Assembly (NCBI RefSeq): GCF_000427405.1
Contig: NZ_KE386491.1
Location: 1,657,001 to 1,721,000 of the forward strand
Source: Flectobacillus major DSM 103
GTDB taxonomy: Bacteria > Bacteroidota > Bacteroidia > Cytophagales > Spirosomataceae
DNA: 64,000 nucleotides
Direction: 5' to 3'
Part shown: in pieces, positions 18,758 through 28,885 of the stretch
Layout: each line of letters begins with the position of its first letter
How positions within the stretch are numbered: the stretch's first letter is position 1
Made by a program: the position numbers and the translations under genes
The notes under the pieces: generated by a model
Seen by the model: only the letters and a program-made list of their open reading frames with translations
Databases searched by the model: none
What the model was told of the DNA's origin: nothing

Positions 18758-20182
18758 TCACCTAATCCAAGCCTCAACCTCGCTTGCTTCTGAAAGTGGC
18801 AATTGCGTTTTGATAGAGGCTATATAATAATCTCGTCCTTTGTGGTGAAAGGCTATATTTGCTCCTGAGGTTCGGTGGAAGTCGGTATCTGCAAGGTCCA
18901 ATGCACTTAGGTTGATACTGAGGGGACGCATAGAGGCTGTTAGCCTCCAGCTCTCGTATTCATGCCAAAAGTTATCTACTAGGTTGTTAGCTCCATGCCA
19001 GGCTAATCGAATACCAGGCATTTCGTTGGTGGCCGTTGGTAAGCCGCTTACCATACCGTTCCAAAACAGTATTCGGGTTTTGAAAGTGTTCGAGCCTTGA
19101 TTAAGCCTTGTCGAAACTCCCGCCTGTTTCGTAATTGCTAGCCCCGTGGCCGTATCTTTTGCTAGTGTGCTTATCCTCGTTTTGAGGCTGAACAATTGCC
19201 CTGTAATGCCCGCTTGAGGAGTTGTGTATTTCTCAAAATCGGCTGGAGGTACTTTCATTAGGTCGTCGTTGCTCTCTCGTTCCCAGTCCAGCTCCAGACG
19301 GTTGAGCTTTTCGGGGGTGCGTCGTTTGGATGGTGCCACTTTGCCCGTCAAGTTCAATCGGGTTTCGCTATTCATTAGTGTTTTCCCGAATTTGCCTACT
19401 AGCTTTCGGGCCTGTACGTCGAAGAAAAACACCACGTTGAACAGCTTGCGTAGGTCCAGCAAAAAATCTACTATCGTTTGCTCTTCGGGCAAATGGTTGG
19501 CGTACTCGATAGTCGTGCGGTCGTCGAGCGAAAAGGTATTATACACAAGCATTCGCTTGTATAGTTCGCTTGTGAAAAATTCCCCTTCTACTGTGAAGTT
19601 GCAAAGCGCTTGCATTCGCTCGAACAAATACCGGACAAATAGCATAGGTACTTTGGTGTTGTCGGCTATGTATGCTCCAGCACTGTAGTCGTTCATTCGC
19701 CCTGTATACCAGGGCGACGGCTCGTTGCCATAAAACCCACTGTTGATTACTACAGGCAAGGCGTATTTTGCCGTATTGTAGTCTACATTAGCCACAAAAT
19801 TGGCAGGGATAGCCTCAGCTCCCAAAGGCAACTTATTGAAAGTTGTGTGTTGGTAATCGCCAAAAAACTCGCTTAGGTTTTGCGAAAAAGCGACTATGTA
19901 ACCGTCTTCCGACACATCTACGAGGTACACAAATCCGCACTCTATTAGTACACCATAGGCATACTTTTCGCACAAATACTGCACCTCGCTAAGCTGACTT
20001 TGGGGCAAATAGTACCAGTTGAACAATTGGTCCGATACTGGCGAAAATGGTACTACAAAGTCGTTGACTTTCGACCCTTGTACAGTCGAAAAATCAAAAA
20101 GGGGGTTGTATCGCTCCAACACTACTTTGTTGGTGCTTTGCCAAGGCACTTGTTTTCCGTCTATCAACAAATAGAAATCCAT
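18758..20182 (-). CDS. Putative distal tail / baseplate protein
   Basis: A 474-residue protein encoded immediately after the tape measure gene in transcription order, with one base between stop and start. That is the usual place of distal tail or baseplate hub proteins in siphoviruses. It begins MDFYLLIDGKQV and has a beta-rich N-terminal region with many aromatic residues, then a mixed region with TRISTLAKD and a C-terminal WIR. No motif proves the role; the assignment rests on position and size. It is the last gene of the late operon and is followed by the bidirectional terminator. Confidence 0.55.
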   Translation of the reverse strand: MDFYLLIDGKQVPWQSTNKVVLERYNPLFDFSTVQGSKVNDFVVPFSPVSDQLFNWYYLPQSQLSEVQYLCEKYAYGVLIECGFVYLVDVSEDGYIVAFSQNLSEFFGDYQHTTFNKLPLGAEAIPANFVANVDYNTAKYALPVVINSGFYGNEPSPWYTGRMNDYSAGAYIADNTKVPMLFVRYLFERMQALCNFTVEGEFFTSELYKRMLVYNTFSLDDRTTIEYANHLPEEQTIVDFLLDLRKLFNVVFFFDVQARKLVGKFGKTLMNSETRLNLTGKVAPSKRRTPEKLNRLELDWERESNDDLMKVPPADFEKYTTPQAGITGQLFSLKTRISTLAKDTATGLAITKQAGVSTRLNQGSNTFKTRILFWNGMVSGLPTATNEMPGIRLAWHGANNLVDNFWHEYESWRLTASMRPLSINLSALDLADTDFHRTSGANIAFHHKGRDYYIASIKTQLPLSEASEVEAWIR

Positions 20183-20183
20183 A

Positions 20184-23100
20184 TTATTTCAAGTTTGATT
20201 TGGCCGTATTGGCTTCTATTCTGCCAAGGGCGTGCAGAATATCGCCTGTTCCGGTTGACTTATCTCTAATTTCATCAAGTTTTCGGCTATGTAGCTGAAG
20301 CTCCGACAACATGTAGCGTTGTAGCATCATCGCCGTAATTCGGTTATTTCGCTCTTCGTTTCGCCATTCGTTTTCTGATTTGGCTTTGGCATCATATAGC
20401 TGCTTTTTGTGCTTAATACTTTCGTCGAAAATATCTTTTTGTTGCTCCATGATTTCGTCAAGGGCCACATTCCAAAAGTTATTATTGGAAATAGCTGCTT
20501 TCTGGTCAAATTCTAGCTGCTTTTTCAGGGCCTGAACCACCAAAACAACCCCTTCTTTTTGCGATTTGTCGAGGGTATCTAGCTTTTCAGCGTGTTTTTC
20601 AAGCAGCTTTCTTGAGTCTATAACATTTGCCTTTATGGTGTCGAAGGTTTTGCCGTGGCTTATTAATACGTCGTAGAAAGTGCGGGCAATTTGGGCAATC
20701 TGGTTATTCCCAACACTCGAAAACTTACTATTTTGGTTGTTGGCATTCTTCAGCAAATCGCGCATATCAGCGGTATTTTGCTTAATTTCGGCCATATCTT
20801 TCGCCGATTTTTTCGACTCCTCCATCATTGCTTCAGTGTTGGCAGGTGTCATTGATGCCCCTGAGCTGGAGGTATCGCTATTGGTATCTATTGTTCCGCC
20901 ATCCTCAAACATCCGCTTACCCGAAGCCGTCAGTATACCCCCATTGGCCATTGTAATAGGTGCACCATTTTGGTACATAGAGCTTTTCAATAGCTTATCT
21001 ACAATAGGGCCATTGTTTTTGTAGGTGTTACGGCTCAGCACCATTACAGGCTCACCGCCCTCGATTTCGCCTACCTCTTGTCCTGTACGCCTGTTAATCA
21101 TCGCAATACCCGCTTCGCCGTATTTGCTCCCGTGGCGGTCGCCCTGGCTCACAAAGGCATTACGAGGAATAGAAGCCCCCGAAGCCGCAAAAATCTTACC
21201 TTCCGAATCTACAACACCACCCTTTCGTCCTTCAAATTTTTGTCGGGCAATAGCCGCAATCTGAATTCCTCCAGCCACAGCTGCTAAGGCTGCCATAATA
21301 GCACCAATCGGCCAGCCAAACATCGCAAAAGACTTCAACGCTGCCTGAGCTGTATTAATGGCAGCCGCAGCAATATTCATCTTCTTTTCTCGCTCAAAGG
21401 CATCTTTTCTTACCTTCAGCTCTTTGTTCGATGCGTCCTTGTTGATAGCATCGCGCTGCTTCTCAAACTCCTCTTTCGATATTTTTCCCGAATCGTACTG
21501 CTTTTGCCAGCTTGCTATTTGGGTATCTTTTTCGGTTTTGATTTTGGCTAACTGGCTTTCCAAAAACTGCTGATTGAGCTGCTTGAGGGTATTAATTCCC
21601 TGCAAAGCAGCATCCGAAATCTGCTGTGTTTTTTCTGAAAAATCCTGAAGCTTTTTGAGGTTGGCATCCTTATCGTTTTTGACCTTATCAGCCAAAAACT
21701 TCATAAACGACGTAAAATCGCCCTTCATTGCTGAGTTCAGGCCCTCAAAAAACAGCTTGTTGTTTTCTTCACGCTGCTTATTTTGCTCTTCGTTCAGCTT
21801 GGTTTTGTTTTGCTGAAAAGTCTGTTCTTCGCTCGAAAGCTTCGCCTTTAGCTTCGAGTCGATATTCTCCATTGCCACCCTACGCTGGTCGGTATCGGCA
21901 ATACTTTCTGCAATCCGGGCTTTTTCGGCGGCCGCTTCGTTGGCCAACTGTTGCTGCTTATATCGCCATTCGGTTTCGAGTAGGTTGCGTTTGGCATCCC
22001 ACATCTCGGCCGAATTCCTTTTTGTAAGGTCGAGGGTGTTTTGTGCTTTGGCAACTTCAGCCGAAAACTCGGCATCAAAAAGGGCTTTGGATTCCTTCAG
22101 ACGCTCGTCTCTTAGCTTTTTCTCTTCAGCCGCTGTTTTGTCGCGAAACTTTTTATCTTCATCTTCCTTCTTTTTGAGAAAATCGGCCTCAGCCTTGCTC
22201 ACTTCAGCTATTCGTTCTTTTTCAAGGTTTTCGAGAGCTTCGTTTTTCTTGGTCTCATTAGCTAGTGATGTCTTGATTGCCTCAGCGTCCTGCTTGTACT
22301 TGAAGTTGATTTCTTCTACTTTGCGTTTTTTCTCGTCGGCAATTGCCTTAATCCGCATCGTTTCGAGCTTCTTATCTAAGTCTTTTTCAGCCTTTTCGGT
22401 ATCAGCTCTAAGTTTGTCATCAGCCTTTTTTTGCTGAGCAAGTTGCTTTTCTTTCTCCTTTTGCTTTTTCTCAAGTTCTTTTTTCTCGGTTTCTGTTTGC
22501 TTTTGCTGTGAAGCAGTATGTTTTTTTTCAACACTACTATTCAGTTCGGTATAGAGCTTATCGACAACCTCCTGTGTCTTTTTGGCTCTATCTTCCTCAT
22601 TTTTAGCCGTTTTTTCAATCGTCTGAATCCTTACCGTAGCCTGTTTGTTGAGTGCTTCACCCTTGATAGCGGTTATTTTATCGTCGTGTTCCTTATTGAT
22701 TTTCTGAATCTCAACAAGTTTTTGAGCTTCACTTATATGCTCATTTCTAATCCGTTTTTTTGCCTCTTCAAGCTTCTTGTTTTCTGTGTCGATAGCCTTA
22801 TCTAGGCTATCTTTCATAGTATTAATATTGACCTCCGAAATAGTTTTTGTCCAACTGTTCTGTATGGACTTCATATTATTATCGAAGTTCTTTTGCATAT
22901 TGTCAAAAGTAGCAGAGGTATCTATCTGAAAATCAGCCCCGAAAAAGTTAGCAACTTCCTTGCCTTTGTTGATGATTGCTGTCATGCTGTCGTAACCAGC
23001 CTGCATTACAGCAATGAGTACCCTAAAGGGTGTACTAGCTGCTTGTATGGCTATGGCCAGTGCATTGATTACCTGTCGAAGTGTAACACTTTCCTCCGAC

Positions 23101-25646
23101 ACAGGTAACATCGACTTGAAAAAGCCTGCATAACTTTCGATTAGATTATCTACTAGCTCACCGATATTCTGAAAAATAACAACAATCGGTTCTGATTCTG
23201 TGAATAGACCTTTCACAACATCAATCCCCGAATTCATTACATCAATCAAAAACCCAAAAACAGGCTTCAATCCTTCGCCAATGGTCAGTTTTAGGCTATC
23301 AAAGTTGTCGCCTAGGTTCGACACCCTACCTTCAAGGGTTTGGCTAATTGCCGCCATACCACCAGCTACACCCTCTAGCTCGCCAAAAGAGAGTATAGCT
23401 TCCTGAATAGCTTCGGGGGTATTAGCTACCGTTTTTTGAATGCCCTTGAAGCTGAATTCTACCTGGTCGCCCGACTTGGAGGCTTGAATACCAAATTCTT
23501 TCAGACGCTCGAACTCTCCAGTGGCCGCATCGAGAACGGCCTCGGTGAGCTGGTCAAAGCTCTTACCTTGCGAGGCTGCTATGTCGCCGAGTTTTTGCAT
23601 TTCCTGCATCGACGGCTGAATGCCTCGGTTGATATACTTCACATAGCTTTCGGTAAGTTCATCTACTGAAAAGGGAGTTTCAGCCGCAAACTTTTTAATG
23701 TCGCCCATGGCCGCAGAAGCAGCTTCCTGCGAGCCAAGCGAGTTTTTCAATACGGCCTCGTACTTCTCAAATTTGGCGGTAGTCTCAAAAATCTCCTTGC
23801 CCAGCTCCATCACCTGCGATGCCGCACCCTGAGCCATGTCCAACAACCCCGAGCCTGTGAATACGCCAATGGCCGACGTTTTCATTTTGTCCCACAAAGA
23901 TTCTTGCTTGTCTACCTGGTAGCCAAGGTCCTTCATGGCCTTTTCTACGTTCTCGATACGGCCATTTACCGTCTTTAGCTCCTCTAGCTTATCTAGCCAT
24001 TCTTTTGAGCCTACGGTAAGTTGGTGTAGTTCTCCCTCCAGTTTTTTGGAATGTGCTTGTAGCTCACTCAGCGAAGCCGTATTAAGGTCGATTTCATTGC
24101 CAAAGCCTTTCATTGCCGCTTTGGCGTTGTCTATCATACCATCTACTTTCTGAATTTCCGATAGTTTGTCGAGCCATTCGTCCGAGCCAATCGTAAGCTG
24201 ATTGAGCTGGCCATGCAGTAGCTTAGAATGTGCCTGTAGTTGTTCCATCGAGGCCGTATTGAGGTCAATTGTACCTCCAAGCCCTCTCATAGTATTTTTT
24301 ACATCATCGATTCTAGCATCTACCTCTCTTAGCTCATCTAGTTTTTCCAACCATTCTTTTGAACCAACTGTTAGCTTATTCAACTCAGTATTGATTTGTC
24401 GAGAATGTGCTGTTAGCTCATCCATAGAGGCATTATTAAGGTCAATGACTTTCGCATTACTCTCAATTTCATCGCCAAGCCCTTTCATGGCTTTTTTTAC
24501 ATCATCAATTCTAGCGTCTACCTCTCTTAGCTCATCTAGTTTTTCCAACCATTCTTTTGAACCAACTGTTAGCTTATTCAGCTCAGTATTGATTTGTCGA
24601 GAATGTGCTGTTAGCTCATCCATGGAGGCATTATTAAGGTCAATGACTTTCGCATTACTCTCAATTTCATCGCCAAGCCCTTTCATGGCTTTTTTTACAT
24701 CATCAATTCTAGCGTCTACCTCTCTTAGCTCATCTAGTTTTTCCAACCATTCTTTTGAACCAACTGTTAGCTTATTCAGCTCAGTATTGATTTGTCGAGA
24801 ATGTGCTGTTAGCTCATCCATGGAGGCATTATTAAGGTCAATGACTTTCGCATTACTCTCAATTTCATCGCCAAGCCCTTTCATGGCTTTTTTTACATCA
24901 TCAATTCTAGCGTCTACCTCTCTTAGCTCATCTAGTTTTTCCAACCATTCTTTTGAACCAACTGTTAGCTTATTCAGCTCAGTATTGATTTGTCGAGAAT
25001 GTGCTGTTAGCTCATCCATGGAGGCATTATTAAGGTCAATGACTTTCGCATTACTCTCAATTTCATCGCCAAGCCCTTTCATGGCTTTTTTTACATCATC
25101 AATTCTAGCGTCTACCTCTCTTAGCTCATCTAGTTTTTCCAACCATTCTTTTGAACCAACTGTTAGCTTATTCAGCTCAGTATTGATTTGTCGAGAATGT
25201 GCTGTTAGCTCATCCATGGAGGCATTATTAAGGTCAATGCCCTTAGTATTATCCTCGATAACCTGTCCGAAATTTTTTATTGCATCTTTGGTATCAGCAA
25301 TTTTTGTATTGACAGTATTAAGCTCCTCCAGCTTTGCAAGCCATTCCTCTGAGCCTACTTTCAGCTTATTGATTTCAGACTGGAGCTGTCGTGAACGGGC
25401 TGTTAGCTCATTCATCGAGGCATCGTTGAGGTCAATATTGCTCGTGAACTCCCTTAGCCCAGCATTCACCTCACGTTGTCGCAACTTCAGCTCATTCCAA
25501 GCCTCAGACCCAACCTCGCCAGCCTCCTTCATATTTCGGAGTTCCTTGTTGATTTCTTTTGCCTCAGCCTTTAGGCTTTCGAGCGTTACTTTCGATTCTT
25601 CGTCCTCGATTTCCAGAACGACTTTCGCTTTCTCTACAAATTCCAT
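20184..25646 (-). CDS. Tape measure protein with tandem repeats (1820 aa)
   Basis: The longest phage gene; sets tail length in siphoviruses and passes DNA and protein during entry. Residues 1-560 are an array of roughly 66-residue coiled-coil units, five of them nearly identical (IDLNNASMDELTAHSRQ ... ). Next comes a tape-measure core domain near residues 590-850 (FAAETPFSVDEL, GFEG-like segments, hydrophobic stretches). A very long Lys/Glu-rich coiled coil covers about residues 960-1330. A hydrophobic, Ala/Gly-rich segment near residue 1450 follows (AALAAVAGGIQIAAIA), and then a helical tail. At 0.15 nm per residue it predicts a tail near 270 nm. A terminator lies upstream, between it and the preceding gene. 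Confidence 0.9.
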   Translation of the reverse strand: MEFVEKAKVVLEIEDEESKVTLESLKAEAKEINKELRNMKEAGEVGSEAWNELKLRQREVNAGLREFTSNIDLNDASMNELTARSRQLQSEINKLKVGSEEWLAKLEELNTVNTKIADTKDAIKNFGQVIEDNTKGIDLNNASMDELTAHSRQINTELNKLTVGSKEWLEKLDELREVDARIDDVKKAMKGLGDEIESNAKVIDLNNASMDELTAHSRQINTELNKLTVGSKEWLEKLDELREVDARIDDVKKAMKGLGDEIESNAKVIDLNNASMDELTAHSRQINTELNKLTVGSKEWLEKLDELREVDARIDDVKKAMKGLGDEIESNAKVIDLNNASMDELTAHSRQINTELNKLTVGSKEWLEKLDELREVDARIDDVKKAMKGLGDEIESNAKVIDLNNASMDELTAHSRQINTELNKLTVGSKEWLEKLDELREVDARIDDVKNTMRGLGGTIDLNTASMEQLQAHSKLLHGQLNQLTIGSDEWLDKLSEIQKVDGMIDNAKAAMKGFGNEIDLNTASLSELQAHSKKLEGELHQLTVGSKEWLDKLEELKTVNGRIENVEKAMKDLGYQVDKQESLWDKMKTSAIGVFTGSGLLDMAQGAASQVMELGKEIFETTAKFEKYEAVLKNSLGSQEAASAAMGDIKKFAAETPFSVDELTESYVKYINRGIQPSMQEMQKLGDIAASQGKSFDQLTEAVLDAATGEFERLKEFGIQASKSGDQVEFSFKGIQKTVANTPEAIQEAILSFGELEGVAGGMAAISQTLEGRVSNLGDNFDSLKLTIGEGLKPVFGFLIDVMNSGIDVVKGLFTESEPIVVIFQNIGELVDNLIESYAGFFKSMLPVSEESVTLRQVINALAIAIQAASTPFRVLIAVMQAGYDSMTAIINKGKEVANFFGADFQIDTSATFDNMQKNFDNNMKSIQNSWTKTISEVNINTMKDSLDKAIDTENKKLEEAKKRIRNEHISEAQKLVEIQKINKEHDDKITAIKGEALNKQATVRIQTIEKTAKNEEDRAKKTQEVVDKLYTELNSSVEKKHTASQQKQTETEKKELEKKQKEKEKQLAQQKKADDKLRADTEKAEKDLDKKLETMRIKAIADEKKRKVEEINFKYKQDAEAIKTSLANETKKNEALENLEKERIAEVSKAEADFLKKKEDEDKKFRDKTAAEEKKLRDERLKESKALFDAEFSAEVAKAQNTLDLTKRNSAEMWDAKRNLLETEWRYKQQQLANEAAAEKARIAESIADTDQRRVAMENIDSKLKAKLSSEEQTFQQNKTKLNEEQNKQREENNKLFFEGLNSAMKGDFTSFMKFLADKVKNDKDANLKKLQDFSEKTQQISDAALQGINTLKQLNQQFLESQLAKIKTEKDTQIASWQKQYDSGKISKEEFEKQRDAINKDASNKELKVRKDAFEREKKMNIAAAAINTAQAALKSFAMFGWPIGAIMAALAAVAGGIQIAAIARQKFEGRKGGVVDSEGKIFAASGASIPRNAFVSQGDRHGSKYGEAGIAMINRRTGQEVGEIEGGEPVMVLSRNTYKNNGPIVDKLLKSSMYQNGAPITMANGGILTASGKRMFEDGGTIDTNSDTSSSGASMTPANTEAMMEESKKSAKDMAEIKQNTADMRDLLKNANNQNSKFSSVGNNQIAQIARTFYDVLISHGKTFDTIKANVIDSRKLLEKHAEKLDTLDKSQKEGVVLVVQALKKQLEFDQKAAISNNNFWNVALDEIMEQQKDIFDESIKHKKQLYDAKAKSENEWRNEERNNRITAMMLQRYMLSELQLHSRKLDEIRDKSTGTGDILHALGRIEANTAKSNLK
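24297..25238 (-). repeat. 198 bp in-frame tandem repeats in the tape measure gene
   Basis: Units begin at 25238, 25040, 24842, 24644 and 24446 (minus strand). The first four are full 198 bp copies and the fifth diverges after about 150 bp. Each encodes 66 residues and keeps frame. Diverged relatives of the same unit lie on both sides, making about eight in total. Confidence 0.9.
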
Positions 25647-25656
25647 ATCCCACGTT

Positions 25657-25694
25657 CAAAAAAATAGTCACACTGCAATTTGCAATGTGACTAT
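25657..25694 (-). terminator. Terminator upstream of the tape measure gene
   Basis: On the minus strand ATAGTCACATTGCA and TGCAGTGTGACTAT form the stem, followed by T7. It may attenuate transcription into the tape measure gene. Confidence 0.8.
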
Positions 25695-25714
25695 AATACT
25701 TTTCTGTTCGCTAT

Positions 25715-26233
25715 TTAGGGGTTGCCAGCAAGTTGCTGTGCCACCTGCCAGCTCGAAAACTCAGAGGTTAGCCAGCGTAGCCTTTTCTTAGCCACGTTGA
25801 CCATCTTCATTTTGTTTTCGTTGTACCATGTACCTCTATACCCTCGGTTTTGATTCACAGCAATTCTTTTGCTCCTTGAGAATGCCCATGCCAGCCTATT
25901 CACATCCGAGATAGTTACTACTCGTTTGTTTTTGTACCCAGGCGTAAACGGAAATTTTGAAGTACCCGTTTTCTCGATGAAAAATTCCATCGCATCTACA
26001 GGCGGCATATGATTACTATACCTCAACACCTTCATGTCCTTGTATCTACCATATCCATTATATACAATTTCGCCCGCTATGCCACTCGCTTTCTTCACTA
26101 CAAAACGCTCGAAGTTGTCTTTCAGCTCTCCCGTAAGAACTAGCCTTTTGTATTCGATAGCGTCCTTGAACATCTTCTCACTTTCGGCCATAATCTCTGT
26201 CATGACCTTTTCTAGTTCTGCATCGTAGTTCAT
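25715..26233 (-). CDS. Phage protein of unknown function, tail region
   Basis: A 172-residue basic protein (KNKRVVTISDVNRLAWAFSRSKR). The N-terminal half is helical and acidic. Its start overlaps the stop of the 691-residue gene upstream by one base (TAATG), so translation is probably coupled. Position between the DUF5977-like protein and the tape measure gene suggests a tail-assembly role. I recognise no family. Confidence 0.55.
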   Translation of the reverse strand: MNYDAELEKVMTEIMAESEKMFKDAIEYKRLVLTGELKDNFERFVVKKASGIAGEIVYNGYGRYKDMKVLRYSNHMPPVDAMEFFIEKTGTSKFPFTPGYKNKRVVTISDVNRLAWAFSRSKRIAVNQNRGYRGTWYNENKMKMVNVAKKRLRWLTSEFSSWQVAQQLAGNP

Positions 26234-28308
26234 TATTCTACCGATAGATACACCATAGCCCCCGATGGAATAGGGGTTGGCAATAAAACCCTTATGTAAT
26301 AGTTGTTGGCCTGAAATTCGCCTGGTGTAATTACCCTTGTAAGTTGCAATACCCCATTGTAGTACAGCCTAACAGTACGCTGTACTGTATTGCCTGCAAT
26401 TACCATTTGGTAGGCATACGTACCTACATTGCAAGGGAAAACACAATCATTGGCCCCTTGTGGATACTTAATTGTACCTGCATTGGTATTAGCCTGCAAT
26501 GCCCAGCCTACACCAAAGGCAATATCGGTATAACTGCCCGAATATGTGCCAAGCCCACCGTACAGCTGCCCTCCGGCATCGCTACCGGCTTTGTCGTACC
26601 AGCGGTAATTGAATGAGCCAGCCGGCACACCTGGTACCAGGTAGGTTTCGGGCGACACCGAACACGTAGCCCCGTTGGCAGGGTCGTTGGCATAGGCTTG
26701 TGTATTGAGCCTGCCCCAAGCTGCTTCAGCTTTTGCATTGGCATCGGCTTGGCTAAGCTCCGAGCCATACGCCCCTGCTGGTACAACAACAAGGGCCTTG
26801 CTACCGAACTGTCCTACAGAGCAATTATTTCGATGAAACGACCCTATTCGGCTAATTGCTGTAGACAAATACGGGGTTGTGGCCACACTACAAGCCGACG
26901 TTGGCACTGGTGGTATATACCCCTCAGTATCGGGTGTGTTAGCCTTAATTTCGTAGGGCTTCACACTAGCACCATCGTCCTTATAGTATTTTTCTATAAG
27001 ATTGATTTGCTGAAAGCCCGCACGTCGGCCGTTGGCATCTAGCACACATCCGCCAAACTGGTACGGTCGCCAGCTTGTGGGCCGTTCTACTTTGGCCGCA
27101 GCAATAGGCAGGGGTGTCACGTTAGTTTCTCTGTTGGAGTACTCAAAGGTAAGTTCACGAGCTGTCAAATTATCGTCGTCCTTATGCTTCAACAATGAAT
27201 CGTTTTTGACCACTAGGGGCACATATTCCCTATCGCTAACAAGGATAATTTGCCGTGTAAGCATAAGGTCATGATACTGAAAAAGGGTGTTTTTTTCTAT
27301 CCAGCCCGTATTAATTACGAGCTCTCTTATGCCCGTAGTCTTATTGATAGTTCGCTCAGCAAAAGTTGCAGAATAGTAGAAAGGTTGTTCCCGTTCAAAA
27401 ATCTGCCTTTCTACCTTAATACTTTCGCTTGCTTGTCCTGTAAGGCATAGGGTATCAAAGCCCCCAAGGCTATTTTGGTAGAGGATATACCTAATATTTC
27501 GCTCGTACGAATAATCAAGCACATATTTTCTAGCTTCGGTAAGGCGTTGGTTAGCCTCGTCCGACAGCCAAACTCGATACGACACCACGACTTTGGGCAA
27601 GTTGCCAAGCAAAAGCACTGTTGCCCCTACAGGTATACAGTACACCGCAAAAGTCAGAATACCCGACAGCTCTGAGCCTGTCATTATTTCGGAGGTATTG
27701 TCTTCGTACTGTACTTCAATCCTAAGCTTAATCTTCGAGGGGGTTGGTGATATATTCGACAGCCAGTACAGGTATTCGGGGGCATCTTGCCGTACCTTTT
27801 TTTCAGTATTTTGAAAGGTCAAAAACGAGCGTCTAGCACCTATATAGTCGGTGAAAAAAGTATCTTTCCACTCTTCAAAATACTCCTCCTGAATACCGCC
27901 CTTTATGGCCCAAAGCATCTGATTGGTGCCAGTTTGTACAGTGGTAGCCTGCTGAGCCTTGTGGCTCGTATAGAAATTAATAGTTGCCGAAGGGCAAACC
28001 GATATTTTGGATTGCCCAAAGGTAGGAGGCTTCACACTTAGGTAAGAATCTATCAGCTCCTCGATACTGAATGTAGCACCAGCAAAAATAGTAGAAGTGC
28101 CTATCATATACGGGGGCTGTTCGCTAGCCTCCAGTGTAGCTTTTTTCTCGAAATTGGAAGCACGATAATAAGCAGGAAGAAAAATATCTAAGTAATATCG
28201 AATACCCGCCCTAGTAGCTGCTTGAGGGTCGAAGGCATCAACATTAATTTCTATAGGGTTTCGACTAAGGCACATCGGCTCAAATGTCGAATTTGAAAGA
28301 ATATCCAT
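26233..28308 (-). CDS. DUF5977-like phage tail/surface protein
   Basis: A 691-residue protein. The first 450 residues are beta-rich with a PPYMIGTSTIFAGATFSIE segment. Residues of about 490-560 resemble the DUF5977 module: an NNCSVGQFGS start, VVVPAGAYGS, then SQADANAKAEAAW and QAYANDPANGATC. This module recurs in Bacteroidota surface and phage proteins. The C-terminal 130 residues form another beta domain with a YYNGVLQLTRV strand. It lies in the tail block just before the tape measure region and may be a tail or receptor-contacting protein; that is inference. Confidence 0.6.
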   Translation of the reverse strand: MDILSNSTFEPMCLSRNPIEINVDAFDPQAATRAGIRYYLDIFLPAYYRASNFEKKATLEASEQPPYMIGTSTIFAGATFSIEELIDSYLSVKPPTFGQSKISVCPSATINFYTSHKAQQATTVQTGTNQMLWAIKGGIQEEYFEEWKDTFFTDYIGARRSFLTFQNTEKKVRQDAPEYLYWLSNISPTPSKIKLRIEVQYEDNTSEIMTGSELSGILTFAVYCIPVGATVLLLGNLPKVVVSYRVWLSDEANQRLTEARKYVLDYSYERNIRYILYQNSLGGFDTLCLTGQASESIKVERQIFEREQPFYYSATFAERTINKTTGIRELVINTGWIEKNTLFQYHDLMLTRQIILVSDREYVPLVVKNDSLLKHKDDDNLTARELTFEYSNRETNVTPLPIAAAKVERPTSWRPYQFGGCVLDANGRRAGFQQINLIEKYYKDDGASVKPYEIKANTPDTEGYIPPVPTSACSVATTPYLSTAISRIGSFHRNNCSVGQFGSKALVVVPAGAYGSELSQADANAKAEAAWGRLNTQAYANDPANGATCSVSPETYLVPGVPAGSFNYRWYDKAGSDAGGQLYGGLGTYSGSYTDIAFGVGWALQANTNAGTIKYPQGANDCVFPCNVGTYAYQMVIAGNTVQRTVRLYYNGVLQLTRVITPGEFQANNYYIRVLLPTPIPSGAMVYLSVE

Positions 28309-28403
28309 ATCATTAGTGTGAAAAATTCCTCAAAACTGAGGAAATAGCCATTACAAAATATCATTAGCGTGAAAAGATGCCTCAAAATTGAGGATATAGC
28401 CAT
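28307..28403. repeat. Imperfect 46 bp direct repeat (duplicated gene end)
   Basis: 28307-28351 and 28358-28403 share ATATCATTAG, GTGAAAA, CTCAAAA and ATAGCCAT blocks. The second copy encodes the last residues of the 154-residue gene; the first lies between it and the next gene. Confidence 0.75.
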
Positions 28404-28815
28404 AGTGCGAGCTATTGAAAAGCAAAGGATTGAGCGGCATTTTTTGCATGCCCGACAGCTCGCATACAAGGATTCCTTTTCGGTTGTCCTGTTTCAGTTT
28501 GTTTTGAAGATTTTGGAGCAATCTCACAGCCTTTTGATAGGCTTGGATTCGGGTAACTTTGTTGTCCAGCTCTCCCGAATACATACACGTAATCGAGAAT
28601 CTATACTTCTCCATCAGGTTGGCCATTTCATTGTCTTCCGTAACGATATGCGGAAGGTCCAGCCAAAGGCATGGATAATGAAAACCCTCTGTTGCGGATG
28701 CCTGCATCACATCCTCTTCGGTACCAAACACAAAATAAGGAGCGTCGACATGAGCTTGAGCAAACTGCTCAATATAAGTTGATGTACTTTCTAAGTCAGC
28801 AAATATGTAATTCAT
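28351..28815 (-). CDS. Phage protein of unknown function
   Basis: The start at 28815 (MNYIFADLEST) is preferred; the frame is open further upstream to 28881, but that extension runs towards a hairpin. The 154-residue protein has a ferredoxin-like alternation of strands and helices with an AYQKAVRLLQNLQNKL helix. In size and position it resembles tail-completion or minor tail proteins, but no family is recognised. Its 3' end is duplicated just downstream. Confidence 0.6.
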   Translation of the reverse strand: MNYIFADLESTSTYIEQFAQAHVDAPYFVFGTEEDVMQASATEGFHYPCLWLDLPHIVTEDNEMANLMEKYRFSITCMYSGELDNKVTRIQAYQKAVRLLQNLQNKLKQDNRKGILVCELSGMQKMPLNPLLFNSSHYGYILNFEASFHANDIL

Positions 28816-28885
28816 CTTCGTAGCTTTTTTTGATGAAAATACAGACTGCAAAACGGGGTTTATAGGACGGGTTTCAAACAAGAAC

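Noticed and set aside
21940-22437. 165-codon plus-strand frame opposite the tape measure coiled coil
   Set aside because: Ser/Phe-rich image of Lys/Glu codons on the other strand.
24297-25238. Possible CRISPR array
   Set aside because: Repeats are 198 bp, contiguous and in frame, with no spacers and no cas genes.
24202-25791. 529-codon open frame on the plus strand opposite the tape measure gene
   Set aside because: It is the antisense image of the 198 bp repeats; Ser-rich low-complexity product, and the minus-strand frame has clear tape measure domains.
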